Below the pieces are notes generated by a model. That model was not told the DNA's origin and made no database searches. It worked only from the letters and a program-made list of their open reading frames with translations. The position numbers were made by a program, and so were the translations under genes. Shown in pieces: positions 23,323-34,634 of a DNA stretch of 54,281 nt; position 1 is the stretch's first letter, and each line of letters opens with the position of its first letter. This stretch comes from Clostridiales bacterium (GTDB taxonomy: Bacteria > Bacillota > Clostridia > Christensenellales > Borkfalkiaceae), in the NCBI GenBank assembly GCA_015055965.1, contig SVHG01000005.1:95388-149668 (forward strand), written 5' to 3'.

Positions 23323-24951
23323 TTTTGACGTGTTGGGAACAAAAATCTTAAACGCCTGCTTTGCAAGCTCGTATTTTGCAGGGGTTGAACCGTCGTTTAA
23401 GGTTTCGCCGGAGGTTAAGCTTACGTTAAAGGCGCGCTCTGCATAGTTGCCCCACCATTCTTCAGTAACCTCCGTATAAGTAACGCTAACGTTATTAGGT
23501 CTTGTTGCAGGCTTGCCGTTGTTTGCCATCCAAGCGTCGGGGCGGTATTGCCAGCCGCTTCCAATTACGATTATAGACCCAACGGGTAACTCTGCCTTTG
23601 TAAATCTTTTAGTAGCAACGAATTTTTCTGCTAGAGCGGTATTCGTTATAGGGGTTGTTGAACCGTTACCGGAATCCCAAAATCCCCAAGTAGTAGTCCA
23701 ACCGTACTCTTCGTAGCTAAGCTCCCTATAACCTTCCGGAATAACGCTTTCCATAGTAGTATGCTTAGAAATAGTTACCTCGTAAGGCTTATTAATTGCG
23801 TTAGACGCGCTTTCTTTAGCAACGCTTACGTAAGCAGAAAGCATTCCGCTTGGTGCGTAAGTAACTTCTTCAGGACTAACGCCGGTTACCTTTGCAACAA
23901 GAGTAAGACCTGCAATATATCTACCTAAATCGTAAGACAAATGATAGCCGTCCCTTGTTAAATTATCGCCAACAAAAGAAGTTCGTGCATTTTGGATTGC
24001 CGTGCCGTTGGGAATAACTGAACTAATAACCGTATGCCTTAAAACGGTGTGCTGAACAGTTCCAATTATTGAATTATACATAATTGCTTGGCTATTGCTA
24101 TAGGTCGGGAACGCGCCGTGAGTGCTGTTAGCTTGGTAAGCCCAAGTCATGTTAAATAAGAATATTACGTCCTTATTAGTAGCAAGATTTTTTACACCGT
24201 TTATCAAATTTAACAAATTAGTATAAGTAGAAGCAACGCCACTATCCGGGCTTGCCTGCTGGAAGGTTATAATATCCCAATCTGCGTATTTAATTGCATA
24301 CTGTAAGGATTGTTTTACCCCACCTACGGTATAATCCCAAGCCCCGCTTGCTCCGTAGTAACGGAAGTCGTAAGCAGCCGTGCCGTTTAATAAATTATAG
24401 TAATGAGTATTAATAGTACAACCGCCAATAAATAGATTACCAACCTCAACGTCGGTAATACCTAGCGACTTAGCTATCATGGGCGCGTATTCAGAGGTAT
24501 CGTCTGAAAAGCTGTTACCTATCATAAGCACCTTAAAGGTGTTACGGCGATTAACGGAAACTTGATATTCACTTTCAAATTCATTGGTGCAAACTTTAAT
24601 TGAATAACTGCCAACCTTTTCTTTATTATAATTGCCGTATTCAACCCAATAATCGTCAATTTCTACCTTGCTTCCGTCTGAATATTCTAAATATACAGTT
24701 CCGTCAAAAAGGAATTTTTCTAGTACGGTAAAGGAAGTAGTTTGATTGGTTACCTCTAAGCCAACGGGAATAATTTCTTCTTCACTTGAACTGTCAGAAT
24801 CAACGAAGCTGCTTTCGCTGCTTAAACTGCTATCTTCTTCCACACCGGAAGAGGACTCACTTGAATTGTTAGAGGTAGTATTGCAGGCAATAACTAGCGA
24901 ACCGCAAAGAACAATACAAAGTAAGGTTATTAACTTTTTAATAAAACTCAT
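23320..24951 (-). CDS. Lipoprotein with DUF4886 SGNH-like domain
   Basis: The 543-residue product has a lipoprotein signal with lipobox VIAC at about residue 23, then a Ser/Glu-rich linker (about residues 25-60), an Ig-like beta domain (about residues 65-130: LFDGTVYLEYSDGSKVEI) and an SGNH-hydrolase-like domain of the DUF4886 type (KVLMIGNSFSDDT, FIGGCTIN, DIITFQQASPDSG, DGYHLS with a likely Asp-His pair). The C-terminal 140 residues, with several Trp, form an extra domain. A GDSL/SGNH esterase on surface or dietary polysaccharide is plausible; the substrate is not known. AGGAG precedes the ATG. The stop is TAG. Confidence 0.8.
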   Translation of the reverse strand: MSFIKKLITLLCIVLCGSLVIACNTTSNNSSESSSGVEEDSSLSSESSFVDSDSSSEEEIIPVGLEVTNQTTSFTVLEKFLFDGTVYLEYSDGSKVEIDDYWVEYGNYNKEKVGSYSIKVCTNEFESEYQVSVNRRNTFKVLMIGNSFSDDTSEYAPMIAKSLGITDVEVGNLFIGGCTINTHYYNLLNGTAAYDFRYYGASGAWDYTVGGVKQSLQYAIKYADWDIITFQQASPDSGVASTYTNLLNLINGVKNLATNKDVIFLFNMTWAYQANSTHGAFPTYSNSQAIMYNSIIGTVQHTVLRHTVISSVIPNGTAIQNARTSFVGDNLTRDGYHLSYDLGRYIAGLTLVAKVTGVSPEEVTYAPSGMLSAYVSVAKESASNAINKPYEVTISKHTTMESVIPEGYRELSYEEYGWTTTWGFWDSGNGSTTPITNTALAEKFVATKRFTKAELPVGSIIVIGSGWQYRPDAWMANNGKPATRPNNVSVTYTEVTEEWWGNYAERAFNVSLTSGETLNDGSTPAKYELAKQAFKIFVPNTSK

Positions 24952-25118
24952 TTTTAGCTCCTATCAAATAATTTTTCTTAACCTTAATTATAATACTCTT
25001 TAATATATTTGTCAAAGCAATTTAAGTATTATTAACCATTTAAAAAACCGCCGTTATTAAAGTAAAAAAATGCTTTTTTAGCGCTTATCTTATTTGTTTT
25101 TATTTAATTTTAAAACAA

Positions 25119-25152
25119 AAAGTGGGGCTATAGAGCGATTAACGGCAGTTTT
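25119..25152 (+). repeat. Extended core repeat upstream of the DUF4886 gene
   Basis: AAAGTGGGG then CTATAGAGCGATTAACGG then CAGTTTT, lying between two leftward genes. The 24952-25259 gap holds this repeat, AT-rich sequence and the gyrA terminator. Confidence 0.7.
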
Positions 25153-25201
25153 GAGTGGAGCGTTTGGATAAAATTATAAAGTAGCAAACTTAAATATATA
25201 C

Positions 25202-25235
25202 AAAAAGGAGTAGGCTTAAAAGCTTACTCCTTTAA
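25202..25235 (-). terminator. Terminator of gyrBA
   Basis: AAAGGAGTA and its complement TACTCCTTT enclose GGCTTAAAAGCT, itself palindromic. On the minus strand the hairpin ends in TTTTTG. It lies about 25 bases after the gyrA stop. Confidence 0.8.
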
Positions 25236-25259
25236 AGTTATTTGATTAAATTTTTAAAG

Positions 25260-27971
25260 TTATTCGTTAGAGCCGTTATCTTCACTAACTGCTTCTTCAG
25301 CTACTTCGCCTTGAGCTTCGCCGGTAACGGCTTCATCTTCGGTAACGCCTTCTAACATTTCTTCGCCATCAATAGGTTCTTCCTTTTCATCCTCTTGATG
25401 AGCAACTACTGCAACGGTAACTACTCTACCGCCGTCTATTCTCATAACCTTAACACCCTTGGTGTCACGGCCGATCTTAGAAATATCGCAAGCGGGAGTT
25501 CTAATAACTATGCCGTTATCTGCAATAAGCATAATATCGTTATCTTCCTTAACGAGCTTTAAGCTTACCAGTCTACCCGTCTTATCGTTGAATACGCCTG
25601 CCTTAATACCCTTACCGCCACGTGACTGTAAACGGTAATCTTCAATATCACTACGCTTACCAAAGCCGTTAGCGCTTATGGTGAATACGTCGTAGCCTTC
25701 TTTAACGACGGTCATTTCTACAAGTCTATCTTCATCAGAGATAAGCATACAGCGAACGCCTTGAGTATCACGGCCCATGGGGCGAACGTCGTGCTCGCTA
25801 AATCTAATACACTTACCCTCGTAAGAAGCTGCTAAAATTTCATCCTCGCCGGAAGATACCTGAACTGAAATAAGCTCGTCGCCTTCGTTTAGATTAATAG
25901 CAATCTTACCGTTCTTTCTAATGTTATCGAACTGAGCAACTGCAGTCTTCTTAATTAAACCGCGGCGGGTTGCCATAACGATATATCTCTTGCCGTCTAC
26001 CGCAACGTCTTCTTGAGCGCTTTCTTCAGTTACTTCTGCGCCTTCAGCTACTTCACTAACGCTTTCTGCTCTTTCTTCGCCGTCTTCACCTTCAGGAAGC
26101 TCTTCCACGGTGGGATTTAAAGGAATAACTGCAGAAACGTGTTCCCCTTCTGATAGGGGTAATAGGTTAACTAGCGCTCTCCCCCTTGCAGCCTTTAACG
26201 CTTCGGGGATTTCATAGCCCATTAATCTGTAAACCTTACCGAAGTTGGTAAACATAAGTAATCTATCGTGAGTAGAAGAAATAAACATATCTTCAACGAA
26301 GTCCTCTTCCTTAGGCTTGTGACCGGTAACGCCCCTGCCACCGCGCTTTTGAGTTTTATATTCTTCTAATGATAAACGCTTAATATAACCAAGGTGAGTT
26401 ACGCTGATAACAACGTCCTCCTTCTTAACGAGATCTGCAATATCAATTTCTGAAGGATCGTAAGAAAGCTCCGTTTTTCTGGGTGAAGGATATCTATCGC
26501 GAAGCTCTAATAGCTCGTTCTTAATGATGGCAAGAATTCTTTCCGGTCTTGCAAGAATATCCTTAAGGTCAGCCATGATTTTATCTAATTCTTCAAGTTC
26601 AGCTTGAAGCTTTTCTACTTCTAAAGAGGTTAAACGCTGTAAGCGCATATCCAAGATAGCGCCTGCCTGCTTATCTGATAAATTAAAGGAGCCAACTAGG
26701 TTTGCGATAGCTTCCTGACGATCACGCGAGCGTTTGATTACCGCAATAACCTCGTCTATAGAAGAAAGCGCAATAACTAAGCCCTTAACGATATGCTCAC
26801 GCTCTTCCGTTTTAGCTAAATCGTATTTAGTTCTTCTTGTAACAACGTCTATTTGGTGTTTAACGTAAGCTTCTAAAATTTGCTTAAGATTTAAAATCTT
26901 GGGCTCGCCGTCTAATAAAGCAAGTAAGGTAATACCGTTACTTACCTGAAGCTCGGTGTGCTTATAAAGTGAATTTAGAAGAACCTGTGGGTTAGCGTCC
27001 TTCTTGCAGTCAATAACGATTCTCATACCGTGGCGGTCGGATTCGTCGTTGATATCCGCAATACCTTCTATGCGCTTATCCTTAACTAGCTCTACGATAT
27101 ACTTAATAAGCTTTTCCTTATTAACTTGGTAAGGAAGCTCCGTAACCACTATTCTGTGGCGAGTGCCGTTATTAAAATCTTCAATTTCACATCTACTGCG
27201 AAGAATAACGCTGCCGCGACCTGTTCTGTAAGCATTTTTAACGCCCGCTCTACCAAGCTGAATAGCGCCGGTGGGATAATCGGGTGCGGGAATGTGTTCC
27301 ATTAGCTCGTCAACGGTAATATCGGGGTTTTCTATTAAAGCAACCGTTCCGTTGATAACCTCCGTTAGGTTATGAGGGGGAATGTTGGTTGCCATACCTA
27401 CCGCAATACCGTCCGATCCGTTAACCAATAGGTTGGGGAACTTTGATGGAAGAACGGTGGGTTGCATTCTGGTATCGTCGAAGTTGGGATAAAAGTCTAC
27501 AGTTTCTTTATCTATATCGCGAAGCATTTCTACGGCAAGCTTGCTCATCTTAGCTTCGGTATAACGGTAAGCAGCCGGGGGGTCGCCGTCAACTGAACCG
27601 AAGTTACCGTGGCCGTCTACTAACGGAAGGTTAATAGAGAAATCTTGCGCTAAACGAACTAACGCGTCGTAAACGGAGCTATCGCCGTGGGGGTGGTATT
27701 TACCAAGCACGTCACCAACGATTGCCGCACATTTTTTGTATGCCTTTTCGGGGGTTAAGCCCATTTCGTTCATAGAGTAAAGTATTCTTCTGTGAACGGG
27801 CTTTAAGCCGTCGCGCACGTCGGGAATAGCACGGGAAACGTTAACCGCCATTGCGTATGCGATAAAGGACTTTTTAAGTTCGTTATCAACTTCTATATTT
27901 ATAAGCTTAGTTTGCTCTAACGTTTTACGAAATTCTTCTGTTAAAACGGAATTAAATTCTTTCTTTGCCAT
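25260..27971 (-). CDS. gyrA: DNA gyrase subunit A
   Basis: The 903-residue protein cleaves and rejoins DNA in the A2B2 gyrase that introduces negative supercoils. The winged-helix/tower domain contains [15 protein letters not shown], the quinolone-pocket [12 protein letters not shown] with wild-type Ser98 and Asp102 (Ser83 and Asp87 in E. coli numbering) and the catalytic Tyr137 in [11 protein letters not shown]. The GyrA box QKRGGRG (about residue 540) opens the beta-pinwheel. Two features are odd: an acidic insert of about 35-40 residues (about residues 620-660, [15 protein letters not shown] and onward) between pinwheel strands, and an acidic tail of about 45 residues. AAAGGAGA precedes the ATG. 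It lies 24 bases after gyrB. Confidence 0.97.
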   Translation of the reverse strand: MAKKEFNSVLTEEFRKTLEQTKLINIEVDNELKKSFIAYAMAVNVSRAIPDVRDGLKPVHRRILYSMNEMGLTPEKAYKKCAAIVGDVLGKYHPHGDSSVYDALVRLAQDFSINLPLVDGHGNFGSVDGDPPAAYRYTEAKMSKLAVEMLRDIDKETVDFYPNFDDTRMQPTVLPSKFPNLLVNGSDGIAVGMATNIPPHNLTEVINGTVALIENPDITVDELMEHIPAPDYPTGAIQLGRAGVKNAYRTGRGSVILRSRCEIEDFNNGTRHRIVVTELPYQVNKEKLIKYIVELVKDKRIEGIADINDESDRHGMRIVIDCKKDANPQVLLNSLYKHTELQVSNGITLLALLDGEPKILNLKQILEAYVKHQIDVVTRRTKYDLAKTEEREHIVKGLVIALSSIDEVIAVIKRSRDRQEAIANLVGSFNLSDKQAGAILDMRLQRLTSLEVEKLQAELEELDKIMADLKDILARPERILAIIKNELLELRDRYPSPRKTELSYDPSEIDIADLVKKEDVVISVTHLGYIKRLSLEEYKTQKRGGRGVTGHKPKEEDFVEDMFISSTHDRLLMFTNFGKVYRLMGYEIPEALKAARGRALVNLLPLSEGEHVSAVIPLNPTVEELPEGEDGEERAESVSEVAEGAEVTEESAQEDVAVDGKRYIVMATRRGLIKKTAVAQFDNIRKNGKIAINLNEGDELISVQVSSGEDEILAASYEGKCIRFSEHDVRPMGRDTQGVRCMLISDEDRLVEMTVVKEGYDVFTISANGFGKRSDIEDYRLQSRGGKGIKAGVFNDKTGRLVSLKLVKEDNDIMLIADNGIVIRTPACDISKIGRDTKGVKVMRIDGGRVVTVAVVAHQEDEKEEPIDGEEMLEGVTEDEAVTGEAQGEVAEEAVSEDNGSNE

Positions 27972-27995
27972 TTGCCTAAATCTCCTTTAATCGCC
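27972..27995 (-). repeat. gyrB-gyrA spacer: core-like sequence containing the gyrA ribosome site
   Basis: Read leftward across the gyrB end, TATAGGGCGATTAAAGGAG matches the dispersed core at TATA..GCGATTAA, and its last bases form the AAAGGAG site of gyrA. The match may be chance, since coding and ribosome-site constraints overlap here. Confidence 0.35.
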
Positions 27996-29936
<1,941 letters not shown>

Positions 29937-29988
29937 TTAACAAAGGTGAACAACAATACTTTCCTATTTTATATAATAGTATAAATAT

Positions 29989-30017
29989 ATTATATAATAT
30001 ATTTAAGATTTTGTAAA
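29989..30017 (-). promoter_or_regulatory. Promoter of gyrBA
   Basis: Read leftward: TTTACA, 17 bases, TATAAT, about 77 bases before the gyrB ATG. The long AT-rich leader is compatible with supercoiling-sensitive control, but nothing specific shows it. The rest of 29913-30346 is AT-rich, with the divergent promoter at 30224. Confidence 0.75.
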
Positions 30018-30223
30018 GCGATTTATGACTTTTTTTATACCTAAAGGTATAAATTTGCTCTTTTTTTACCTATTTATTCACAATTTATTAAAAACGAGTG
30101 AATAACTACCCCCTTAGCAAGCAAAAGACTTAACGATTTTTACTTTTAACGCCCGCTTTTTTAAACCTTTTTTCTAAAATTTAACTTTTTTATTCCACTA
30201 AAAATATAAAACGGCTATTTTTA

Positions 30224-30251
30224 TTGACTTTTTTTTAATATTTGGTATAAT
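30224..30251 (+). promoter_or_regulatory. Promoter of the aldo/keto reductase gene
   Basis: TTGACT, 16 bases, TATAAT, 95 bases before the ATG. Confidence 0.75.
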
Positions 30252-30346
30252 AAAGTAAACTTATTCTCAATTTTAACGCATTTATAGAAAATTTTAGGCA
30301 AAAAACGGGATATTCCCCATTAAAAATTAGGCTAAAGGAGCGCTTT

Positions 30347-31477
30347 ATGTTAGATAAAAGCAGTGAATTATTACGAAAGCTACCCAAAAAATTCGGTTTT
30401 GGCTGTATGCGACTTCCCATGAAAAACGGAGAAGTAGATTACCAAGAATTTATTAAAATGGCAGACGCCTTCGTTGAAGCCGGCTTTAATTACTTTGATA
30501 CCGCTCACGGCTATCTTGAGGGAAAAAGTGAAATTGCAATTCGCGAATACGTTGTTAAGCGCTACCCAAGAGAAAGCTTTATTTTAACCAACAAGCTTTC
30601 CGGGCCTTACTTTAAAAGCGAAGAGGAGGTTAGAAAAATCTTCCAAATTCAGCTTGAGGCTTGCGGAGTGGATTATTTTGATATTTATCTCATGCATGCC
30701 CAAGGTCGTGGCAATTACCCCCATTTTAAGCAGTGTAAGGCGTACGAGCAGGCCTTTGAGCTTAAAAAGGAAGGCAAGGTTAAGCACGTTGGACTTTCCT
30801 TCCACGATAGCGCCGACTATCTTGACTTAATCCTTACCGAATATCCCCAAATAGAAATAGTTCAAATTCAGTTTAACTATCTTGACTATGAAGATGCAGA
30901 GGTGCAATCACGCGCCTGCTACGAGGTTTGCTTAAAGCACGGTAAGCCCTGCTTGATTATGGAGCCCGTAAAGGGCGGTCAGCTTGCAAATATGCCCACG
31001 CAAGCGCTTGATATCTTTAACCGCCTTGGAAGCGCCAGCCCCGCAAGCTACGCAATAAGATTTTGCGCAAGCTTTGATAATAACGTTATGATTCTTTCGG
31101 GCATGAGCAACCTTGAACAGGCAAAGGATAATATTTCCTTCATGAAGGACTTTAAGCCACTTACCCAAGAAGAGTTTAAGGCAATAGAAGAGGTTAAGGC
31201 TTTACTTGAACAGCTAAAGGTAATCCCCTGCACCGCTTGCCGTTACTGCGTGGAGGGTTGCCCCCAAAAAATTCTTATCCCCGATTTGTTTGCCTGCTAT
31301 AACGAGCAAAAGGTATTCACCGGCGTTAGCAGACAGTTCCACTACGACGTTTTCTATACCAAGAAAAACGGCAAGGCAAGCGACTGTATTGAATGTGGCG
31401 CGTGCGAAAGCATTTGTCCACAGCACCTTAGCATAAGAGAGCTTCTTAAGGAGGTTGCTAAGGAATTTGAAAAATAA
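30347..31477 (+). CDS. Aldo/keto reductase with C-terminal [4Fe-4S] domain
   Basis: The 376-residue protein begins with an AKR barrel: GFGCMRLPM, FDTAHGYLEGKSE (catalytic Asp and Tyr), LTNKLSGP (Lys) and DIYLMHAQGRG (His position). The last 90 residues carry two ferredoxin-like Cys groups, CTACRYCVEGCP (about residue 294) and CIECGACESICPQ (about residue 346). Such fusions are common in Clostridia and likely pass electrons between NAD(P)H and ferredoxin; the physiological substrate is unknown. AAAGGAG precedes the ATG. Separate terminator and start signals divide it from the ferredoxin gene, but the three redox genes run in the same direction. Confidence 0.9.
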   Translation: MLDKSSELLRKLPKKFGFGCMRLPMKNGEVDYQEFIKMADAFVEAGFNYFDTAHGYLEGKSEIAIREYVVKRYPRESFILTNKLSGPYFKSEEEVRKIFQIQLEACGVDYFDIYLMHAQGRGNYPHFKQCKAYEQAFELKKEGKVKHVGLSFHDSADYLDLILTEYPQIEIVQIQFNYLDYEDAEVQSRACYEVCLKHGKPCLIMEPVKGGQLANMPTQALDIFNRLGSASPASYAIRFCASFDNNVMILSGMSNLEQAKDNISFMKDFKPLTQEEFKAIEEVKALLEQLKVIPCTACRYCVEGCPQKILIPDLFACYNEQKVFTGVSRQFHYDVFYTKKNGKASDCIECGACESICPQHLSIRELLKEVAKEFEK

Positions 31478-31485
31478 ATAGCCGT

Positions 31486-31523
31486 AATACGAAGGTAATT
31501 TAACCGTTGCTTTCGTATTTTTA
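31486..31523 (+). terminator. Terminator of the aldo/keto reductase gene
   Basis: AATACGAA pairs with TTTCGTAT(T) around 17 bases, then TTTTT. Confidence 0.7.
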
Positions 31524-31528
31524 TATAA

Positions 31529-31557
31529 AAAGTAGGCTTATAGCTCGATTATCGACA
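31529..31557 (+). repeat. Extended core repeat before the ferredoxin gene
   Basis: AAAAGTAGG then CTTATAGCTCGATTATCG; the CGATTATCG variant is also used in the terminators at 34221 and 34577. Confidence 0.65.
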
Positions 31558-31594
31558 TATACCAATAAAAATTAAAGAGAAAAAAAGGATAACT

Positions 31595-32260
31595 ATGATA
31601 AGAAAAATTATAAATATTAACAAAGAAAAATGTAACGGCTGCGGTCTGTGCGTAACAGCCTGCCACGAAGGAGCTATTGAGCTTGTAGAGGGAAAGGCAA
31701 CCCTTTCTAACGAGCATTACTGCGACGGGCTTGGCGACTGCTTACCCGCTTGCCCTACCGGCGCGATTACCTTTGAAGAGCGCGAAGCCCCTGCTTACGA
31801 CGAGCAAGCAGTTCTTAAGGCAAAGGCTTTAAAGCTAGCGTCCACTACGAATAGCGATGATAATAATTCCAATTCGTACTCCAACGCTCAAAGTCAGCTT
31901 AATCAATGGCCCTGCCAAATCAAGCTTTTGCCGGTAAACGCACCCTGCTTTGAAAATGCAAATTTACTAATCGCAGCGGACTGCACAGCGTACGCTTACG
32001 CAAGCTTTCACTTAGACTTTATGAAAGAGCGCGTAACCTTAGTAGGCTGCCCTAAGCTAGACGGCGTGGACTATTCCCAAAAGCTTACCGAAATATTTAC
32101 GCAAAATAATATTAAAAGCATTCACCTTGTAATAATGAGCGTGGGCTGTTGCGGTGGGCTTGAGATAGCGGTAAAGAAGGCGCTTTTAAACAGCGGTAAA
32201 AATATACCTTTAAAAACTACGGTAATTACCACCCAAGGAAAAATTTTAAAAGAATTTTAA
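31595..32260 (+). CDS. 4Fe-4S ferredoxin-domain protein
   Basis: The 221-residue protein has a canonical cluster motif CNGCGLCVTAC (about residues 11-21) and a second group CDGLGDCLPACPTG with wider spacing (about residues 45-56), characteristic of one clostridial ferredoxin family. The remaining 130 residues (PCFENANLLIAADCTAYAYA, VTLVGCPKLDG, VGCCGGLE) contain further Cys and resemble a CO-dehydrogenase/hydrogenase-like accessory domain. It should carry electrons in the cytoplasm. It sits between an Fe-S aldo/keto reductase and a flavodiiron protein, so a supply line to oxygen or nitric oxide reduction is plausible. Confidence 0.85.
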   Translation: MIRKIININKEKCNGCGLCVTACHEGAIELVEGKATLSNEHYCDGLGDCLPACPTGAITFEEREAPAYDEQAVLKAKALKLASTTNSDDNNSNSYSNAQSQLNQWPCQIKLLPVNAPCFENANLLIAADCTAYAYASFHLDFMKERVTLVGCPKLDGVDYSQKLTEIFTQNNIKSIHLVIMSVGCCGGLEIAVKKALLNSGKNIPLKTTVITTQGKILKEF

Positions 32261-32276
32261 AAGTGTGAAATTTTTG

Positions 32277-32304
32277 TTGAATTTTTGGTAAAAATATATA
32301 TAAT
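32277..32304 (+). promoter_or_regulatory. Promoter of the flavodiiron gene
   Basis: TTGAAT, 16 bases, TATAAT. The leader to the ATG at 32416 is about 105 bases. Confidence 0.6.
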
Positions 32305-32415
32305 ATATTAATGAGATTTATCGCAATTAAACCACCCTTTATTACGGTAAATATCATAATCAAGTAAAAAATAAACGCATACGTTATAACCCGTTGCGTT
32401 CAAAGAGGTTTAAAA

Positions 32416-34203
32416 ATGAAAGTTACGAATGACGTTCTTTATATAGGCGTAAACGACCACGAGGTTGATCTATTTGAAGGTCAGTACGAAGTGCCTAACG
32501 GTATGGCGTATAACTCTTACGTTATCCTTGACCAAAAGGTTGCCGTTATGGATACCGTTGATGCAAGATTTACCCACGAATGGATGGATAATCTACAAAA
32601 CGCGCTAAACGGCAGAAAGCCCGACTATTTAATCGTTCAGCATATGGAGCCCGACCACTCTGCAAACATACTTAACTTTGCAAAGAGCTACCCCGAAGCA
32701 ACAATAGTTTCTTCATCTAAGGCCTTTATCATGATGAAAAACTACTTCGGCACGGACTTTGAGGAAAGAAGAATTGTAGTTGGCGAAGGGGATACCCTTT
32801 CACTTGGCAAGCACCAGCTAACCTTCGTTACCGCGCCCATGGTGCATTGGCCTGAAGTAATAGTTACCTACGATAGCGCGGATAAAATTTTATTCTCTGC
32901 GGACGGGTTTGGTAAATTCGGCGCGTTAGACGTTGAAGAGGACTGGGCTTGCGAGGCTCGCAGATACTATATCGGCATAGTTGGTAAGTACGGCGCTCAG
33001 GTTCAATCCCTTTTAAAGAAGGCTTCTACCCTAGATATTCAAACCATCTGCCCCTTACACGGCCCTATTTTAACGGAAAATCTTGGCTACTACTTAAACC
33101 TATACAACACTTGGTCTAGCTACCAACCCGAAGACGAAGGCGTTATGATTGCCTACACTTCTATTTACGGCCACACCAAAAAGGCGGTTATGGCTCTTGC
33201 AGAAAGGCTTAAGGAATTAGGCGCGCCCAAGGTTGTTGTTAACGATCTTGCTCGCTGTGATATGGCAGAAGCGGTTGAAGATGCGTTTAGATATAACAAG
33301 CTGGTTCTTGCAACCACTACCTATAACGCAGATATATTCCCCTTCATGCGTGAGTTTATAAATCATTTAACCGAACGCAACTTCCAAAACCGCACCGTTG
33401 CGTTTATAGAAAACGGAAGCTGGGCCCCTCTTGCAACCAAGGTTATGAAGGGTATGCTGGAAAAGAGCAAAAATATCACTTACACGGAAAACAACGTAAC
33501 CATTTTATCTGCTTTAAACGAAAGCTCCAGCCAAAGCGTTAACGCCTTAGCAGAAGAGCTTTGCAAGGACTATATCGCACAAAGCGAAAAGGCAAATAAA
33601 AACGACCTTAGCGCTCTATTTAATATTGGCTACGGCTTATACGTTGTAACCTGTAACGACGGTAAAAAGGATAACGGACTTATCGTTAATACCGTTTCAC
33701 AGGTAACCAATACCCCCAACAGAATTGCAGTTACCATCAATAAGGAAAACTACTCTCATCACGTTATTAAGCAAACGGGAATTATGAACGTTAACTGCTT
33801 AACGGTAGAAGCGCCCTTCAGCGTTTTTGAACAATTTGGATTCGTTAGCGGAAGAACGGTTGACAAGTTTAAGGACTGCACCCCCTTACGCTCTGATAAC
33901 GGTCTGGTTTTCTTACCCAGATATATCAATTCCTTCATGTCTTTAAAGGTAGAGCAGTATATAGATTTAAACACCCACGGAATGTTTATTTGCTCCGTAA
34001 CCGAATCCAGAGTAATTTCCGATAAGGAAACTATGACCTACACCTACTACCAAAACAACGTTAAACCCAAGCCCCAAACGGATGGTGTTAGCGGCTACGT
34101 TTGCAAGATTTGCGGTTGGGTTTACGAAGGGCACCCCCTACCCGAAGATATCGTTTGCCCCATTTGTAAGCACGGCTATAACGACTTTGAAAAGATTAAA
34201 TAA
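32416..34203 (+). CDS. Four-domain flavodiiron protein (FDP-flavin reductase-rubredoxin)
   Basis: The 595-residue protein has four modules. (1) A metallo-beta-lactamase diiron domain, residues 1-240, with QHMEPDHSAN, the His in APMVHWPE, SADGFGKFG and PLHGP. (2) A flavodoxin domain, about residues 243-390, with FMN loop YTSIYGHTKKAV. (3) A flavin-reductase-like domain, about residues 395-545 (IGYGLYVVTCNDGKKDNGL, NTVSQVTNTPNR). (4) A rubredoxin at about residues 558-595 with CKICGW and CPICK. FDPs reduce O2 to water and/or NO to N2O in the cytoplasm. Having both reductase and rubredoxin modules on one chain would make it largely self-sufficient for NAD(P)H-driven turnover. AGAGGT precedes the ATG. 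Confidence 0.93.
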   Translation: MKVTNDVLYIGVNDHEVDLFEGQYEVPNGMAYNSYVILDQKVAVMDTVDARFTHEWMDNLQNALNGRKPDYLIVQHMEPDHSANILNFAKSYPEATIVSSSKAFIMMKNYFGTDFEERRIVVGEGDTLSLGKHQLTFVTAPMVHWPEVIVTYDSADKILFSADGFGKFGALDVEEDWACEARRYYIGIVGKYGAQVQSLLKKASTLDIQTICPLHGPILTENLGYYLNLYNTWSSYQPEDEGVMIAYTSIYGHTKKAVMALAERLKELGAPKVVVNDLARCDMAEAVEDAFRYNKLVLATTTYNADIFPFMREFINHLTERNFQNRTVAFIENGSWAPLATKVMKGMLEKSKNITYTENNVTILSALNESSSQSVNALAEELCKDYIAQSEKANKNDLSALFNIGYGLYVVTCNDGKKDNGLIVNTVSQVTNTPNRIAVTINKENYSHHVIKQTGIMNVNCLTVEAPFSVFEQFGFVSGRTVDKFKDCTPLRSDNGLVFLPRYINSFMSLKVEQYIDLNTHGMFICSVTESRVISDKETMTYTYYQNNVKPKPQTDGVSGYVCKICGWVYEGHPLPEDIVCPICKHGYNDFEKIK

Positions 34204-34220
34204 TAATTAAAATATAAACA

Positions 34221-34260
34221 AAAAACCGCCGTATAAGTCGATTATCGGCGGTTTTTATTT
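34221..34260 (+). terminator. Terminator of the flavodiiron gene with core loop
   Basis: AAACCGCCG pairs with CGGCGGTTT around TATAAGTCGATTAT, a variant of the dispersed core, then a T-run. A near-identical copy stands at 34577. Confidence 0.85.
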
Positions 34261-34339
34261 TTCGAGCATAGCCCTTGTTCACAGGTTAGCACAAATGTGC
34301 TTTTTATTTGACCTGCCAGTCATGCACTTATTACCTGCT

Positions 34340-34530
34340 ACCCGTCAACGGGTTTCACTTTTGCCTTCTCCTGCGGGAGAAGGTGTCACGAGTTTTCGAG
34401 TGACGGATGAGGAGTTGTATAATTTAGTGCTTTAATTTTTATTTGTATTTTTTACCAAAACACCTCATCCACCACTAACGTGGTCCCCCTTCCCCCACTA
34501 GGGAAGGCTCTTTTCCACTCACTGGTAAAC
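34340..34530. mobile_element. MITE-like imperfect inverted repeat
   Basis: The outer ends pair as GCCTTCTCC with GGGAAGGC, and the inner parts as GGATGAGGAGTT with AACACCTCATCC. CTTCTCC-TGC-GGGAGAAG and CACGA-GTTTT-CGAGTG are internal hairpins. No coding frame. The rest of 34204-34634 is terminators. Similar CCTTCTCC...GATGAGG repeats are common in bacterial intergenic DNA; mobility here is inference from the inverted-repeat layout. Confidence 0.5.
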
Positions 34531-34538
34531 CTCTACTG

Positions 34539-34565
34539 AACCACGCGACTATCGCGTGGTTTTTC
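34539..34565 (+). terminator. Hairpin AACCACGCGA with T-run
   Basis: AACCACGCGA pairs with TCGCGTGGTT around CTA and is followed by TTTTTC. It is a longer-stem relative of the AACCGCGCTATAGCGTGGTT repeat. Confidence 0.6.
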
Positions 34566-34576
34566 TTTATATCAAC

Positions 34577-34614
34577 AAAAAACCGCCGTATAAGTCGATT
34601 ATCGGCGGTTTTGT
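34577..34614. terminator. Terminator of the leftward genes, duplicate of 34221
   Basis: Same 9-bp stem and TATAAGTCGATTAT loop as at 34221, 356 bases away and on the other side of the MITE-like element. It is near the stop of the leftward gene at 34635 and has T-runs on both strands. Confidence 0.8.
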
Positions 34615-34634
34615 TATTTTGTTTTTCTTTTAAA

